64,000 nt of DNA from Kosakonia arachidis (GCF_900116535.1 NZ_FPAU01000002.1:97301-161300), one strand, 5' to 3'; numbered from the stretch's first letter, positions 41,975-51,876 are shown. Notes: a model not told the origin generated them from the sequence alone. Translations and numbers: made by a program.

Positions 41975-42889
41975 ATGAAGCTGGATTTCTCCCTGTTACA
42001 TGCCATTGTCGCAGTCGCCAATGCCGGAGGTTTCCGTGAGGCCGCCCGCGTGACCGGCTCAAACCCCTCCCGCTTGAGCGACGCGGTGCGCCGCGCCGAG
42101 CAGCAACTCGGTGTGCGGTTGTTTAACCGCACTACCCGCACCGTGGCGCTGACCGAGGCAGGCAGAGCGCTGATGGAGCGCCTGCAACCGGCAATGAGTG
42201 AAGTGGATGCCGCGCTGGACGCTATCAACCGCTATCGCACCACGCCGAGCGGCACGCTGCGTTTGAATGTCCCGGTCAGTGCAGCGCGGCTGGTTCTGCC
42301 TGCCATTGTCCCCCCTTTTCTGGCGCAATACCCGGACATTCGGCTGGAGATCATCGCCGAGAGCAACGTACAGGATGTGTTTCGCGACAATTGCGATGCG
42401 GGGATCCGTTACGACGAAAGTCTGGAACAGGATATGATCGCATTGCCCATCGGCCCGCGCCGTCAGCGTTTTGCCGCAGCGGCGGCACCGGCTTATTTGC
42501 AGCGTTACGGACTGCCGCAGCATCCGCGCGATCTGATTAGCCACAACTGCATTCGCGGGCGCTATGCCAGTGGCGTAATGCCGGAGTGGGAATTTACCCG
42601 CGAGGGCGAAACTCTGCGCATTCAGGTGAATGGTTCACTGGTGGTGAGCGTCGGCAGCGCGATGGATCTGGTCGTGCAGGCGGCGATTGCCGGTAGCGGC
42701 ATCATCTATCTGTTTGAAGAGTGGCTGCGCCCGTCGTTAGAAAGTGGCGCGCTGACGCCGTTGCTGGAACCCTGGTGGCAATCATTTAGCGGCCCATGGC
42801 TCTATTACAATTCCCGACGTTTAATCCCCGCGCCGTTACAGGCGTTTATCGATTTTATCCGTGCGCAGGGGCAAGCCACGGATATATAA
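41975..42889 (+). CDS. LysR-family transcriptional regulator
   Basis: A 304-residue LysR regulator with the winged helix at residues 1-60 (MKLDFSLLHAIVAVANAGGF, RRAEQQLGVRLFNRTTRTVAL) and a substrate-binding domain. The start at 41975 removes an unsupported 16-residue extension. The 97-bp divergent spacer to the aldo/keto reductase is the usual layout for a LysR target. Ligand unknown. Confidence 0.88.
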   Translation: MKLDFSLLHAIVAVANAGGFREAARVTGSNPSRLSDAVRRAEQQLGVRLFNRTTRTVALTEAGRALMERLQPAMSEVDAALDAINRYRTTPSGTLRLNVPVSAARLVLPAIVPPFLAQYPDIRLEIIAESNVQDVFRDNCDAGIRYDESLEQDMIALPIGPRRQRFAAAAAPAYLQRYGLPQHPRDLISHNCIRGRYASGVMPEWEFTREGETLRIQVNGSLVVSVGSAMDLVVQAAIAGSGIIYLFEEWLRPSLESGALTPLLEPWWQSFSGPWLYYNSRRLIPAPLQAFIDFIRAQGQATDI

Positions 42890-42946
42890 CGCAATGATGG
42901 GAAGATCTGTCTACACTTTAGAAAACAGAAAAAATCGAGGTGCCCT

Positions 42947-43903
42947 ATGATCTTCCCGGCTATGCCAGTTAACGAAAACGAGCGGCTTAAGTCCCTGTAC
43001 ATGATGGACCTTTTGGACAAAAAGGATGATGAACGTTTTGACCGGCTCACTCGGGTGGCGAAGGCCACCTTTGATGTCCCCATCGTGGTGATAAGCCTGC
43101 TCGATCGCGATCGTCAGTGGTTTCTGTCGCGTAGCGGCATCGATGCTCAGGAAACGCCGCGCAATCTATCGTTCTGTGCGCACGCAATCCTCGAGGAGGG
43201 CATGTTTATTGTCAAAGATACCCTCGCCGATCCGCGCTTTGCCGACAACCCGTTTGTCACTGGCGAGCCGTGGGTGCGCTTTTACGCGGGTTGCCCGGTG
43301 CGGCTACCGGACGGCGCCATTGCCGGAACCCTCTGTATCATTGACACTTATCCGCGCCCGTTTTCCAGTGCGGAGATCAACACCCTGCTCGATTTCGGCG
43401 CCATTGTGGAAGATGAGTTTCTGATCCTCAGTATGGCAATGAGCGATTTGCTGACTGGCATGCCCAACAGCCGTGGCTTTTACCGCTCCGGTGAGAAACG
43501 TTTTGCCTGGCTCAAAGAGCATAAAAAAGATCTCACCCTGCTCTATTTCAGCATCGATAACCTGAAATCGATCAATGAATTGCTGGGGAATAAAGAGGGC
43601 GAAGAAGTGGTAAAAACCTTCGCCAGCAATCTGACAAAATGCCTGAAAGATCAGGATATCGCCGCCCGGCTTGGCGGCGGTGAGTTTGCGGTGTTGTTGG
43701 CGAACACGCCGGATCACAGCGCTGATGCATTTCTCTTCGATCTGCAATCACGGATCGATGCCGTCGACCGTCTTTCCGGCAAGAATTATCACATCAACTA
43801 CTCGCACGGCATTATTGAAAACGGCGGCGATAAGTACACCACGCTGCGCGGTATGCTGGAAGATTGCGATAAGGTGATGTACTCGGAAAAACGCCGTCGT
43901 TAA
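42947..43903 (+). CDS. GAF-GGDEF domain protein with degenerate GGGEF signature
   Basis: A 318-residue cytoplasmic signalling protein: N-terminal GAF (about 25-160, including LSFCAHAIL and FYAGCPVRL) and C-terminal GGDEF (about 163-318). The catalytic signature reads RLGGGEFAVL at 241-250, i.e. Gly replaces the metal/GTP-contacting Asp or Glu at the third position, so cyclase activity is doubtful. The first metal Asp in FSIDNLKSINE is kept. GAGG precedes the ATG. It may be a sensor acting by binding rather than synthesis. Confidence 0.85.
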   Translation: MIFPAMPVNENERLKSLYMMDLLDKKDDERFDRLTRVAKATFDVPIVVISLLDRDRQWFLSRSGIDAQETPRNLSFCAHAILEEGMFIVKDTLADPRFADNPFVTGEPWVRFYAGCPVRLPDGAIAGTLCIIDTYPRPFSSAEINTLLDFGAIVEDEFLILSMAMSDLLTGMPNSRGFYRSGEKRFAWLKEHKKDLTLLYFSIDNLKSINELLGNKEGEEVVKTFASNLTKCLKDQDIAARLGGGEFAVLLANTPDHSADAFLFDLQSRIDAVDRLSGKNYHINYSHGIIENGGDKYTTLRGMLEDCDKVMYSEKRRR

Positions 43904-43904
43904 T

Positions 43905-43928
43905 GCAGCGCCGGAACGCCGGTGCTGC
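43905..43928. terminator. Hairpin between convergent GGDEF gene and hycI
   Basis: GCAGCGCCGG and CCGGTGCTGC form a 10-bp stem (one G-T pair) with an AACG loop, exactly filling the gap between the two stop codons. No clear T-run; probably a bidirectional stop or mRNA-end stem. Confidence 0.55.
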
Positions 43929-44384
43929 TTACAGTGGATCGAATCCGCCGTTGCCTTCCCAGCCTGCCAGCCGCTGGTAAATGGTTTCTACCGCAGCCTT
44001 GACCGGCGGCGTCATCGGGTAGTAAAAACCGACGATATCTGGCTGAATGCCGAGAAAGATCACCTCGCCAACATCTTCTTTCAACTGATCAATCAGATAG
44101 TTGAGCGGCATATTGTGGGTAGTCATCAGGAACATTTCCGCAATATCATCCGGATCGACAATACGGATCTCGCCGGGGTTCAACCCCATATCGGTAGCAT
44201 CCACAATCAGCAACCGCGTCGGGTGCAACTCGCGGATCGCCACAACGTCATTTTCCGGTGCGCTGCCACCGTCGATCACACGCCAGTTTCCCTGCGGATT
44301 TTCCGCACACATCTGCGCCAGCAACGGGCCTGCACCATCATCGCCCATCATGCTGTTACCCACACACAGCAGTACGTCAGTCAC
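43929..44384 (-). CDS. hycI: Hydrogenase 3 maturation protease HycI
   Basis: Nickel-dependent endopeptidase that removes the C-terminal tail of HycE after metal insertion. 151 residues (E. coli 156), starting MTDVLLCVGNSMMGDDGAGPLL, the family signature; DATDMGLNPGEIR holds further metal-binding residues. It overlaps hycH by 8 nt and ends the hyc operon. Confidence 0.96.
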   Translation of the reverse strand: MTDVLLCVGNSMMGDDGAGPLLAQMCAENPQGNWRVIDGGSAPENDVVAIRELHPTRLLIVDATDMGLNPGEIRIVDPDDIAEMFLMTTHNMPLNYLIDQLKEDVGEVIFLGIQPDIVGFYYPMTPPVKAAVETIYQRLAGWEGNGGFDPL

Positions 44385-44787
44385 GTAATCTCCTTACCAT
44401 CAAATAGATAGCGCTTTCCTGGTGGATGTCGTGCAACATCGACAGCAGCGTCCTGCTCCAGGCCTGCTGCTGTTCATTCTGCCCGGCCAGCGCCCGGTCA
44501 AACGCGTTAGCCAGCATCATTACGTGCGTGCTGTCGATAACAATCTCGCCGTAACGCGGCACACCTTCCATTTTTCGCCGCGCTTCACTGCTGCTCTCCA
44601 GCGTGGCAATCCACGCAAGATAAGCCTCCCACGGACAGGAAAGCGCCGTTTCCAGGCAGTCGATCACACCAAGATGGTGACCAATCGCCAGAGAGTAATA
44701 GACCACCTGCTGCGCCTGCGGCGGCGTGGCATCGTTCTCATCGACAAATTTCCGCCGCAACTGGCTAAAGGCCACCGTCTCACTCAT
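44377..44787 (-). CDS. hycH: Formate hydrogenlyase maturation protein HycH
   Basis: A 136-residue protein (E. coli 136) required for maturation of the hydrogenase 3 large subunit, mechanism unclear. It starts [19 protein letters not shown] and has YYSLAIGHHLGVIDCL, conserved in the family. It overlaps hycG by 1 nt and hycI by 8 nt. Confidence 0.95.
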   Translation of the reverse strand: MSETVAFSQLRRKFVDENDATPPQAQQVVYYSLAIGHHLGVIDCLETALSCPWEAYLAWIATLESSSEARRKMEGVPRYGEIVIDSTHVMMLANAFDRALAGQNEQQQAWSRTLLSMLHDIHQESAIYLMVRRLRD

Positions 44788-45551
44788 CAGATTTTCGCCT
44801 CCTGCACCACCTGACTAAGGTGGCTGACAATTTCAGTCAGACGCGGATCATTCTCCTGCGCTAACCAACGCACCACTTCATGTTCGCCGATGCTGCGCAA
44901 ACGCAGGTAATCATCGGCGATCTGACGGCCATAGCGGTACCCCGCGAGGCGACGCGCGGTACGATCCACTTTTACCCGCAGCGGTTGCACCATGGCCGGA
45001 TGCAATATCTCTGCCGGTTGATCGTCCTGTTCGCCGGGCAGGCGGGCGTGAATTTTCTGCTCCAGCAGCCCCAGCGCCATGGCAAAACCGTACAGTGTGG
45101 CGGCAGGCGTCGGCGGGCAGCCAGGAATATACACATCCACCGGAACGATTTTATCCGTGCCGCCCCAGACACAGTACAGGTCGTGGAAGATACCACCGCT
45201 GTTACCGCACGCACCGTAGGAGATACAGATTTTGGGATCCGGCGCAGATTGCCAGGCGCGCAGCGCTGGTGAACGCATCGCGCGGGTGACGGCGCCGGTA
45301 AACAGCAGAATATCGGCGTGGCGCGGTGAAGGCACGACTTTAATGCCGAAGCGTTCAGCATCGAACAGTGGTGAAAGCGTAGCGAAAATCTCGATTTCAC
45401 AGCCGTTGCAGCCGCCACAATCCACACGATAAACGTAAGCGGAGCGTTTGATTTTATTCAGCAGCGAGGCTTTCATGCTGGCGATGGATTCCTCCACCGT
45501 CATCGGCACTGGAATACCGTCCGCATCACGCGGACCTACTAACTGGCTCAT
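44787..45551 (-). CDS. hycG: Formate hydrogenlyase small subunit HycG
   Basis: The 254-residue NiFe hydrogenase 3 small subunit (E. coli 255) carrying the proximal 4Fe-4S cluster. Ligand motif [10 protein letters not shown], then [10 protein letters not shown] and [11 protein letters not shown] longer frame to 45623 is rejected because the start [20 protein letters not shown] matches E. coli and overlaps the hycF stop as TAATG. Confidence 0.97.
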   Translation of the reverse strand: MSQLVGPRDADGIPVPMTVEESIASMKASLLNKIKRSAYVYRVDCGGCNGCEIEIFATLSPLFDAERFGIKVVPSPRHADILLFTGAVTRAMRSPALRAWQSAPDPKICISYGACGNSGGIFHDLYCVWGGTDKIVPVDVYIPGCPPTPAATLYGFAMALGLLEQKIHARLPGEQDDQPAEILHPAMVQPLRVKVDRTARRLAGYRYGRQIADDYLRLRSIGEHEVVRWLAQENDPRLTEIVSHLSQVVQEAKI

Positions 45552-46093
45552 TAGCTGGCCTCTCTCATATGACGGGTCAATTCGACGCGTTCGGACGACA
45601 CCAGACATTTCTGGCGCTTGCAATCCGGGCAGGTCTCAAAGCTGGCACGGTGCTGCTCGGCGCGGGTATCACCGTTATGTGCCAGCAGCGCAATGGCGTA
45701 ATCGATCTCTTTCTGCACCGCGAAAGGCCGTGCGCACTCGCGACACTGGCACAGCGCGTAGCGTGACTGTTGCAGGAAATCGGCTTTGCTCCACACCGCC
45801 AGTTCATACTCCTGAGAGAGCGTAATCGCCGCCGTCGGGCATACTTCTTCGCAACGGGCGCAGAAAATGCAGCGCCCGAGATTAAACTGCCAGGCCAGTT
45901 CGCCAGTCGCGAGATCGGTTTCCACCGTTAGCGCGTTCGACGGGCAAGCATTGACGCACGCCGCGCAGCCAATGCACTGCTGCGGATTGTGCTGCGGTTT
46001 GCCGCGGAAGTTTTTATCCACCGGCATCGGCGCAAGCGGATACGCGCTGGTTGGCGTCCCGGTTTTGATCACTTTTTTAATAAAGGTAAACAT
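45551..46093 (-). CDS. hycF: Formate hydrogenlyase ferredoxin subunit HycF
   Basis: A 180-residue iron-sulfur subunit (E. coli 180), homologous to NuoI, relaying electrons to HycE/HycG. Two 4Fe-4S motifs: [16 protein letters not shown] and [16 protein letters not shown]; additional cysteines CQCREC and CPDCKRQKC follow. Confidence 0.96.
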   Translation of the reverse strand: MFTFIKKVIKTGTPTSAYPLAPMPVDKNFRGKPQHNPQQCIGCAACVNACPSNALTVETDLATGELAWQFNLGRCIFCARCEEVCPTAAITLSQEYELAVWSKADFLQQSRYALCQCRECARPFAVQKEIDYAIALLAHNGDTRAEQHRASFETCPDCKRQKCLVSSERVELTRHMREAS

Positions 46094-46109
46094 CGCTCGC
46101 GTTCTCCCA

Positions 46110-47819
46110 CTATTTCAACGGCGAGTTTTTACGCTCGATCCCGTAGCGCTCCAGCTCTTTGTACGGCACGACCTTGCTCTTTTTCTTGCGCACATCCACT
46201 ACCGTCATGCGGTCAGTGCAGGAGTAGCAAGGATCAAGGCTGCCAATAATCAGCGGTGCATCGGAAACGGTATTGCCGCGCAGCATATAGCGCAGCGTTG
46301 GCCAGTTGGCGTAGGTGGCCGCACGGCAACGCCAGCGATAGAGCTTCTGGTTGTCGCCGGTCATACTCCAGTGAATATCATCTCCGCGCGGCGCTTCGGC
46401 AAAGCCAAGGGCAAAGCGGTGCGGAATGTAGGTAAAGCCTTCAACCATCAATGGGCCACCGGGCAGGTTGTCCAGACCAAAATCGATCATGTTCAGTGCG
46501 GTCAGCACTTCGTTGATACGCACTTTCAGGCGGGAAATCACATCACAGCCCTGCTCGCTGTGCACAGTCATCGGTAACAGGCCGTAACCGGCAAACGGAT
46601 GATCGGTGCGGGTATCACGGGCGTGGCCGCTGGCGCGCACCATCGGGCCGACGTTGCTGAAATCGCGGGCGATTTGCGGATCAAGACGACCAATACCGAC
46701 GGTACGCTGCTCGATATTCGGCGTGCTCATCAGCACATCGACCAGTTCCATCACGTCGCGGCGCATCTGCTGCGCCAGCGCCCGCGTCTGCACCATATCG
46801 TCTTTCAGCATGTCGCGACGAATGCCGCCAATCAGGTTCATACCGTATGTTTTACGCGCACCCGTGAGGATTTCCGCCATTTTCATCGACGCTTCACGCA
46901 CGCGGAAAAACTGCATAAACCCGGAATCAAAACCGACAAAGTGGCAAGCCAGACCGAGGTTTAACAGGTGAGAGTGCAGGCGCTCCACCTCCAGCAGAAT
47001 GGCGCGGATCATCTGCGCGCGTTCCGGCACCACAATGCCCATCGCGTTCTCTACCGAGCTGGTGTAGGCAGTACTGTGGGCAAACCCACAAATGCCGCAC
47101 ACGCGATCCGAGAGGAAGGTAACTTCGTTGTAACCCATGCGGGTTTCCGCCAGTTTCTCCATCCCACGATGCACATAGAACATGCGGTAGTCGGCATCGA
47201 CAATGTTCTCGCCATCGACAAACAGGCGAAAATGGCCCGGTTCATCCGACGTAACGTGCAGCGGGCCAATCGGCACCACGTTGTTTTTCTTATCACCGAG
47301 TTCGTTGATGAACTCGTAGGTTTCCGCATCGGTGGTCGGCGCGGGGCGCTGGCGATAATCCATACTGTCTTTACGCAGCGGATAGAGTTCATCCGGCCAG
47401 TCATCTGGCAGCACCAGGCGGCGCTCATCCGGCAAACCGACCGGCACCAGGCCATACATATCGCGCACTTCGCGCTCGCCCCATACGGCCGCAGGTACGC
47501 GCGGCGTCACAGACGGATACTCCGGTTTCAGCGCATCGACTTCAACACGCACCGTGATCCAGCATTTAACGCCCTGCTCCATCGACAGCACGTAGTAAAC
47601 GGCAAAGTGGCCGTTCAGCTTGCGTTCGTCGTTACCAAACAGCACCGACAGCCAACCACCGTGCTGATAGTAGAGAAATTCCACCACTTCCGGCAGGTAG
47701 TTCACTTTCACGGTAATCGTGATTTGGTCTTTGGTCTGCCATGCTTCATCCAGCACCACGCCGGGAAATTTCTCGTGCAGGGCAGCCAGATAGTGTTGAC
47801 CGATTTTTTCTTCAGACAT
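46110..47819 (-). CDS. hycE: Hydrogenase 3 large subunit HycE
   Basis: The 569-residue catalytic subunit (E. coli 569) producing H2. N-terminal NuoC-like part, then the NiFe large subunit with RVCGICGFAHS and C-terminal ligands DPCYSCTDR. The 32-residue tail starting MTVVDVRKKKSKVV after Arg537 matches the HycI-processed peptide of E. coli. Confidence 0.98.
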   Translation of the reverse strand: MSEEKIGQHYLAALHEKFPGVVLDEAWQTKDQITITVKVNYLPEVVEFLYYQHGGWLSVLFGNDERKLNGHFAVYYVLSMEQGVKCWITVRVEVDALKPEYPSVTPRVPAAVWGEREVRDMYGLVPVGLPDERRLVLPDDWPDELYPLRKDSMDYRQRPAPTTDAETYEFINELGDKKNNVVPIGPLHVTSDEPGHFRLFVDGENIVDADYRMFYVHRGMEKLAETRMGYNEVTFLSDRVCGICGFAHSTAYTSSVENAMGIVVPERAQMIRAILLEVERLHSHLLNLGLACHFVGFDSGFMQFFRVREASMKMAEILTGARKTYGMNLIGGIRRDMLKDDMVQTRALAQQMRRDVMELVDVLMSTPNIEQRTVGIGRLDPQIARDFSNVGPMVRASGHARDTRTDHPFAGYGLLPMTVHSEQGCDVISRLKVRINEVLTALNMIDFGLDNLPGGPLMVEGFTYIPHRFALGFAEAPRGDDIHWSMTGDNQKLYRWRCRAATYANWPTLRYMLRGNTVSDAPLIIGSLDPCYSCTDRMTVVDVRKKKSKVVPYKELERYGIERKNSPLK

Positions 47820-47831
47820 GCATAAACTCTC

Positions 47832-48761
47832 TTAATACGTCGCCAGTAAGGAGACGAACGCTAAAAAGGCAACGCCGAACCCGGCCCAGGTGACGCGTGA
47901 TGTGGCGGCAAAACGCAGGCGCGCCATGCTGTTTTCAAACAGGGCAATCACCAGTACGCCGACGATTAATTTCACCACTGCTACCACCAACGCCAGCAGC
48001 AGACCAGCATCGCTAAAGCTGCTCATCTCTCCCCACGGCAGAAAGACGCCGACAAACATTTGCAGCACCACCAGTTGTTTTAAACTGATCCCCCACTTCA
48101 GCAGCGCAAAGCCGCTGCCGCTGTACTCCGACAGCGGCCCTTCCTGCAACTCCTGCTCCGCTTCGGCAAGATCAAACGGCAGTTTGCCCATCTCGATAAA
48201 TGTGGCGAACGCGCAGGCGCAGAGCGCCAGAAACAGGGGGATTGAGGCCGCACGCGGCCAGTTGTAAACGGTGTCGGTGATATGACTGATATGGGTAGAA
48301 CCCGCAACCAGCGCCGCGACCCATAAACCGAGCAGCAAAATCGGCTCGACCAGCACACCCAGCATTGCTTCGCGGCTGGCACCGATACCGGTAAACGGGC
48401 TACCGGTATCCAGCCCGGCAATGGCAAAGAAGAAGCGGGCAATGGCGAACAGATAGATCAGAGTAATCACATCCCCCAGCAGTGGCAGCGGCGAATTCAC
48501 CGTGACCACCGGCAAGGCCGTTGCAATGGTCAGCATCACGCCTGACATCACAAACGGCATCAGGCGAAACACCCAGCCGGACGCCGCAGGCGCAATACTC
48601 TGGCGACCCAGTAATTTGAACAGATCACGGTACTCTTGCAGCACACCAGGCCCACGGCGATTGTGCAGCCGGGCGCGCGCTACGCGACTGATACCGGACA
48701 ACAGTGGCGCAAAGGCAAACAGCACCAGCGCCTGCAATAACGCATACAGAAAACTCATCAT
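47832..48761 (-). CDS. hycD: Formate hydrogenlyase membrane subunit HycD
   Basis: A 309-residue membrane protein (E. coli 307), NuoH-like, with eight or so helices; SRVARARLHNRRGPGVLQEYRDLFKLL and the EIGKLPFDLAEAEQEL-type segment (here EMGKLPFDLAEAEQELQEG) are conserved. It anchors the hydrogenase arm and may take part in ion movement. Confidence 0.96.
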   Translation of the reverse strand: MMSFLYALLQALVLFAFAPLLSGISRVARARLHNRRGPGVLQEYRDLFKLLGRQSIAPAASGWVFRLMPFVMSGVMLTIATALPVVTVNSPLPLLGDVITLIYLFAIARFFFAIAGLDTGSPFTGIGASREAMLGVLVEPILLLGLWVAALVAGSTHISHITDTVYNWPRAASIPLFLALCACAFATFIEMGKLPFDLAEAEQELQEGPLSEYSGSGFALLKWGISLKQLVVLQMFVGVFLPWGEMSSFSDAGLLLALVVAVVKLIVGVLVIALFENSMARLRFAATSRVTWAGFGVAFLAFVSLLATY

Positions 48762-50575
48762 CAGGCTCCTCGGGAAATCACCACCACCACCAACACCGCC
48801 AGCTCAATCAGCGCCAGCCGACGAAACAGCAGTGGTGCCGCGTCGGTACGCCAGCCGGGCAGAATCAGCGTGGGTTCCAGCCATTTACGCAGCTTCAACA
48901 CCGGGGCAAATGCGGCTTTTACCGGCATGGCAAAGCCGTGGGCGGTTATCACCATTGCGTCTTCATGGTCATAGCCGCAAACCCAGGCACTTCCACGGCG
49001 GCGGGACGGCAGACGATCGCCTTTAAACAGCACCATCAACAGCAACGGCAGTACCGGCATGGCAATCAGCAGCAACGTGATCATCGGTTGCGATACCACC
49101 GTGTCCGCCGTGTGCAGCGGCAGCGGTACGGCGGCATACAGACGCGGTAACAACCACGGTGCAGCAACACCACCGACCACGCAGCAGAGCGCCAGTGCGG
49201 CCACGCTCGCGGTCATCAGCCAGGGAAGGGGGTGGGGGTTTTCCGCCTGCGAGGTTCGCGGCGCGCCAAGGAAGGTGACGCCATAGACTTTCGCCATACA
49301 CATCACCGCCAGCGCACCGGTTATCGCCAGGCCTACCGCCAGCAACGGCCCTATCAGTTGCAGGACAAAGTGACCGCTAGCACTCAGGCTAAAGAAGGAT
49401 TGATAAATTACCCACTCACCGGCAAAACCATTGAGCGGCGGCAGCGCCGCCATGGCCATCAGCCCTACCAGCATCGCCAGCGAGATAAGCGGCATTTTTT
49501 TGCCGATGCCGCCCAGTTTTTCGATATCGCGATAGCCGGTACCAAACCACAGCGCACCCGCGCCAAGGAACAGCGTGCTCTTAAACAGACTGTGGTTGAA
49601 AAGGTGATACAGACCACCAACCAGCCCCAGTGCCATCAGTGCCGGTTGCTGCAACGCCAGCCCGGTTACGCCCGCGCCAAGGCCGAGCAAAATAATGCCG
49701 ATGTTTTCCAGTGTGTGATAAGCCAGCAGGCGCTGAATATTGTGCTCCATCAGCGCATACAAACCGCCAACAAAGGCGGTGATCATGCCGAAGACTAGCA
49801 GCACAACGCCCCACCACAGCGGCGGCTGGCCGCCCAGCAGAGAGAAACTGAGAATGCCGAACAGCCCGACTTTCATCACTACGGTAGAGAAGAGCGCAGC
49901 GGCTGGCGCTTGTGCAGTGGCGTGCGCCTGCGGTGCCCAGGCGTGCAACGGAATAATCCCCGCCAGCAAACCAAAACCAACCACCCCCAGCAGCCAGATG
50001 CCACTGCTCAGCGGTTGTCCGCTAAGCTGAACAAAATCGAGCGTGTGATAACGCTGCCGGATAAACCAGCAGGCCAGCGCCAGCAGCACCGTGCCAAGAC
50101 GTCCCATGGCGAACCACAGTTTGCCGGAGGCGCTGCAACCGGTGAGAAACACCGCGCTCAGCGCCATGATTTCGCTCATGACTACCAGCTCGCCCAGGCT
50201 CGCGGCGCAGACGGCGCAGAGCGCGGCAGCCAGCAGTAAATTGATCAATAAGCCGTTGGCTTTCACCGCGTCATGGCGGTGCCAGTGGATGTTATAGAGG
50301 CTGATAAACAGGCCGCAGAGACCGAAAGTAATCACCCATACGGCACGCAGCGGCGTAATCAGCAACGGGTACTGCAACAGCGTCAGATTGCCGGAAACGG
50401 CATCTGCACCCAGCAGCGATAACAACCCGGCAGCGGTCGCCATGACACTGCCGATTGCGCCACCAAGACCGGCCAGCCAGCCGCTGAGAATTTTCGCCCG
50501 CGTAAAAAGGTACGCCAGCGCAGCCGCGCAGGTAAACACCGCCACTGCGCCGTTGAGCAACGAGAGGATCGTCAT
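48761..50575 (-). CDS. hycC: Formate hydrogenlyase antiporter-like subunit HycC
   Basis: A 604-residue membrane protein (E. coli 608) of the NuoL/Mrp antiporter family with about fourteen helices. Recognisable segments: YTLENIGIILLGLGAG-type stretch (here YHTLENIGIILLGLG) and LPPLNGFAGEWVIYQ. It overlaps hycB by 4 nt and abuts hycD. Confidence 0.97.
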   Translation of the reverse strand: MTILSLLNGAVAVFTCAAALAYLFTRAKILSGWLAGLGGAIGSVMATAAGLLSLLGADAVSGNLTLLQYPLLITPLRAVWVITFGLCGLFISLYNIHWHRHDAVKANGLLINLLLAAALCAVCAASLGELVVMSEIMALSAVFLTGCSASGKLWFAMGRLGTVLLALACWFIRQRYHTLDFVQLSGQPLSSGIWLLGVVGFGLLAGIIPLHAWAPQAHATAQAPAAALFSTVVMKVGLFGILSFSLLGGQPPLWWGVVLLVFGMITAFVGGLYALMEHNIQRLLAYHTLENIGIILLGLGAGVTGLALQQPALMALGLVGGLYHLFNHSLFKSTLFLGAGALWFGTGYRDIEKLGGIGKKMPLISLAMLVGLMAMAALPPLNGFAGEWVIYQSFFSLSASGHFVLQLIGPLLAVGLAITGALAVMCMAKVYGVTFLGAPRTSQAENPHPLPWLMTASVAALALCCVVGGVAAPWLLPRLYAAVPLPLHTADTVVSQPMITLLLIAMPVLPLLLMVLFKGDRLPSRRRGSAWVCGYDHEDAMVITAHGFAMPVKAAFAPVLKLRKWLEPTLILPGWRTDAAPLLFRRLALIELAVLVVVVISRGA

Positions 50576-51180
50576 TTTGCACTCCGGTTAAGCTGGGTAA
50601 ACAGCGACAAATCGCCGTAATCCGTATTCAGGGTCTGCTCGCGTTTGCGACGGCTGGCGCGGGCGATGTCGAGGTTATTGACCAGATGCAGCGCCTTGGT
50701 CGGGCACATCCGCACACAGGCCGGGCCTTGTTCATCGAAATGGCAGAGATCGCACTTCACAGCGATAGCCCGCACGCCAGGCACCCAGTCCAGCAGCGTA
50801 CTGACGCGCGCAGGCGCAGGCGGCGCGGCAGGTGCGAGCGGCGAGTTAACGTTGGCCGGAATGTCCAGTGGACGGCTACCGGCAAATTCAATAGCGCCAA
50901 ACGGGCAGGCAATCGCGCACAATTTGCAGCTTACGCACAGGCTTTCATTTAGCTGCACCGCGCCATCGACACGATTAATGGCGTTTACCGGGCATACGCC
51001 CGCACAGGGCGCATCTTCACAGTGGTGGCACTGCTGCGGCGCGGATTCATGTTCATTACGCATCACGCGCAGCCGCGGCATCGACTGCAAGCCATGCTCG
51101 CGATGCGTCTCCGCGCAGGCCGCCTCGCAGGTATGGCAGCCAATACAGAGCGCCGGGTCGGCAATTACAAAACGGTTCAC
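50572..51180 (-). CDS. hycB: Formate hydrogenlyase iron-sulfur subunit HycB
   Basis: A 202-residue subunit (E. coli 203) with four 4Fe-4S motifs (CIGCHTCEAAC, CHHCEDAPCAGVCP, CVSCKLCAIACP, CDLCHFDEQGPACVRMCP) that links formate dehydrogenase H to hydrogenase 3. It is similar to HydN. The start MNRFVIADPALCIGCHTCE is clear. Confidence 0.96.
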   Translation of the reverse strand: MNRFVIADPALCIGCHTCEAACAETHREHGLQSMPRLRVMRNEHESAPQQCHHCEDAPCAGVCPVNAINRVDGAVQLNESLCVSCKLCAIACPFGAIEFAGSRPLDIPANVNSPLAPAAPPAPARVSTLLDWVPGVRAIAVKCDLCHFDEQGPACVRMCPTKALHLVNNLDIARASRRKREQTLNTDYGDLSLFTQLNRSAK

Positions 51181-51240
51181 CAGCTAATCCTCAGGTGATT
51201 CACCCAGTCCGGGCGGTCATTTTTGACGAAATCAGTCGTA

Positions 51241-51271
51241 CGACGTGTCACTTCGACACATCTCGACACCC
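51241..51271. promoter_or_regulatory. Candidate FhlA site between hycA and hycB
   Basis: CGACGTGTCACTTCGACACA followed by TCTCGACAC. Nearly the same pattern, CGACGTGTCATATCGACA, occurs at 51848-51864 upstream of hypA. E. coli also has an FhlA-bound element in the hycA-hycB gap. Confidence 0.65.
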
Positions 51272-51275
51272 AAAC

Positions 51276-51743
51276 TCAGGCCAGCGCAGACGCGTGTGCG
51301 TTGCTGGCAAGAAGAGAGAGATTGATGGGGGTATCGTTTTCCAGCGCCGCGTACAGGCTGTCGTAAACCGTGGCGATTTTTTCCAGATAGTGCTCCAGCA
51401 CTTTTTCGCGATCGTGGGTGCTGATAACACGGTCCACTTTCCCGTCGCTGGTAAGTTGCGCCTGAGCAATCAAGCGCTTGTCGCTGCCATCTTTATTGGC
51501 AATCGCGTATTCGATGGTATGGCCGTTAAAGCCGCCAGTCAGAGAGACGGTCACCGTAAAGTGGCCGAATAACTCAAAACAGAGCTGCTGCTCCGGTGCA
51601 CAACCTATGGCATGGTGCAGGCGCGCTTTTGACAGCGTAATCCCCTGAACCAGCGCGTTACAGTAACTGCGCCACTCCTCCTGCAGGAGATGGTGTCGCC
51701 CGGCAATGTAATCTGCCTTTTCGCTAATTTCCCAAATCGTCAT
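51276..51743 (-). CDS. hycA: Formate hydrogenlyase regulatory protein HycA
   Basis: A 155-residue protein (E. coli 153) that antagonises FhlA activation, lowering FHL expression. It begins MTIWEISEKADYIAGRHHLLQEEW, matching the family. First gene of the leftward hyc operon, divergent from hypA. Confidence 0.94.
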   Translation of the reverse strand: MTIWEISEKADYIAGRHHLLQEEWRSYCNALVQGITLSKARLHHAIGCAPEQQLCFELFGHFTVTVSLTGGFNGHTIEYAIANKDGSDKRLIAQAQLTSDGKVDRVISTHDREKVLEHYLEKIATVYDSLYAALENDTPINLSLLASNAHASALA

Positions 51744-51779
51744 GTCTGCTTACCTGAATAATTGAAACAACGGCGGTAA

Positions 51780-51796
51780 AGCATCATCCATGCCAA
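51780..51796 (-). promoter_or_regulatory. sigma54 promoter of hyc operon
   Basis: On the minus strand TTGGCATGGATGATGCT has GG and GC exactly 10 bp apart, as required for sigma54. It lies about 37 bp before hycA. Confidence 0.8.
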
Positions 51797-51843
51797 CATT
51801 TAATATATTGATTATTAAATGAATAAATCAAAATATTTGTTAA

Positions 51844-51876
51844 TTTCGACGTGTCATATCGACAGGTTCGACATCG
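51844..51876. promoter_or_regulatory. Candidate FhlA activator region between hycA and hypA
   Basis: TTCGACGTGTCATATCGACA followed by GGTTCGACATCG. It shares the CGACGTGTCA-NN-TCGACA pattern with 51241-51271 and sits between the two divergent sigma54 promoters, so it could serve both hyc and hyp. Confidence 0.65.
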
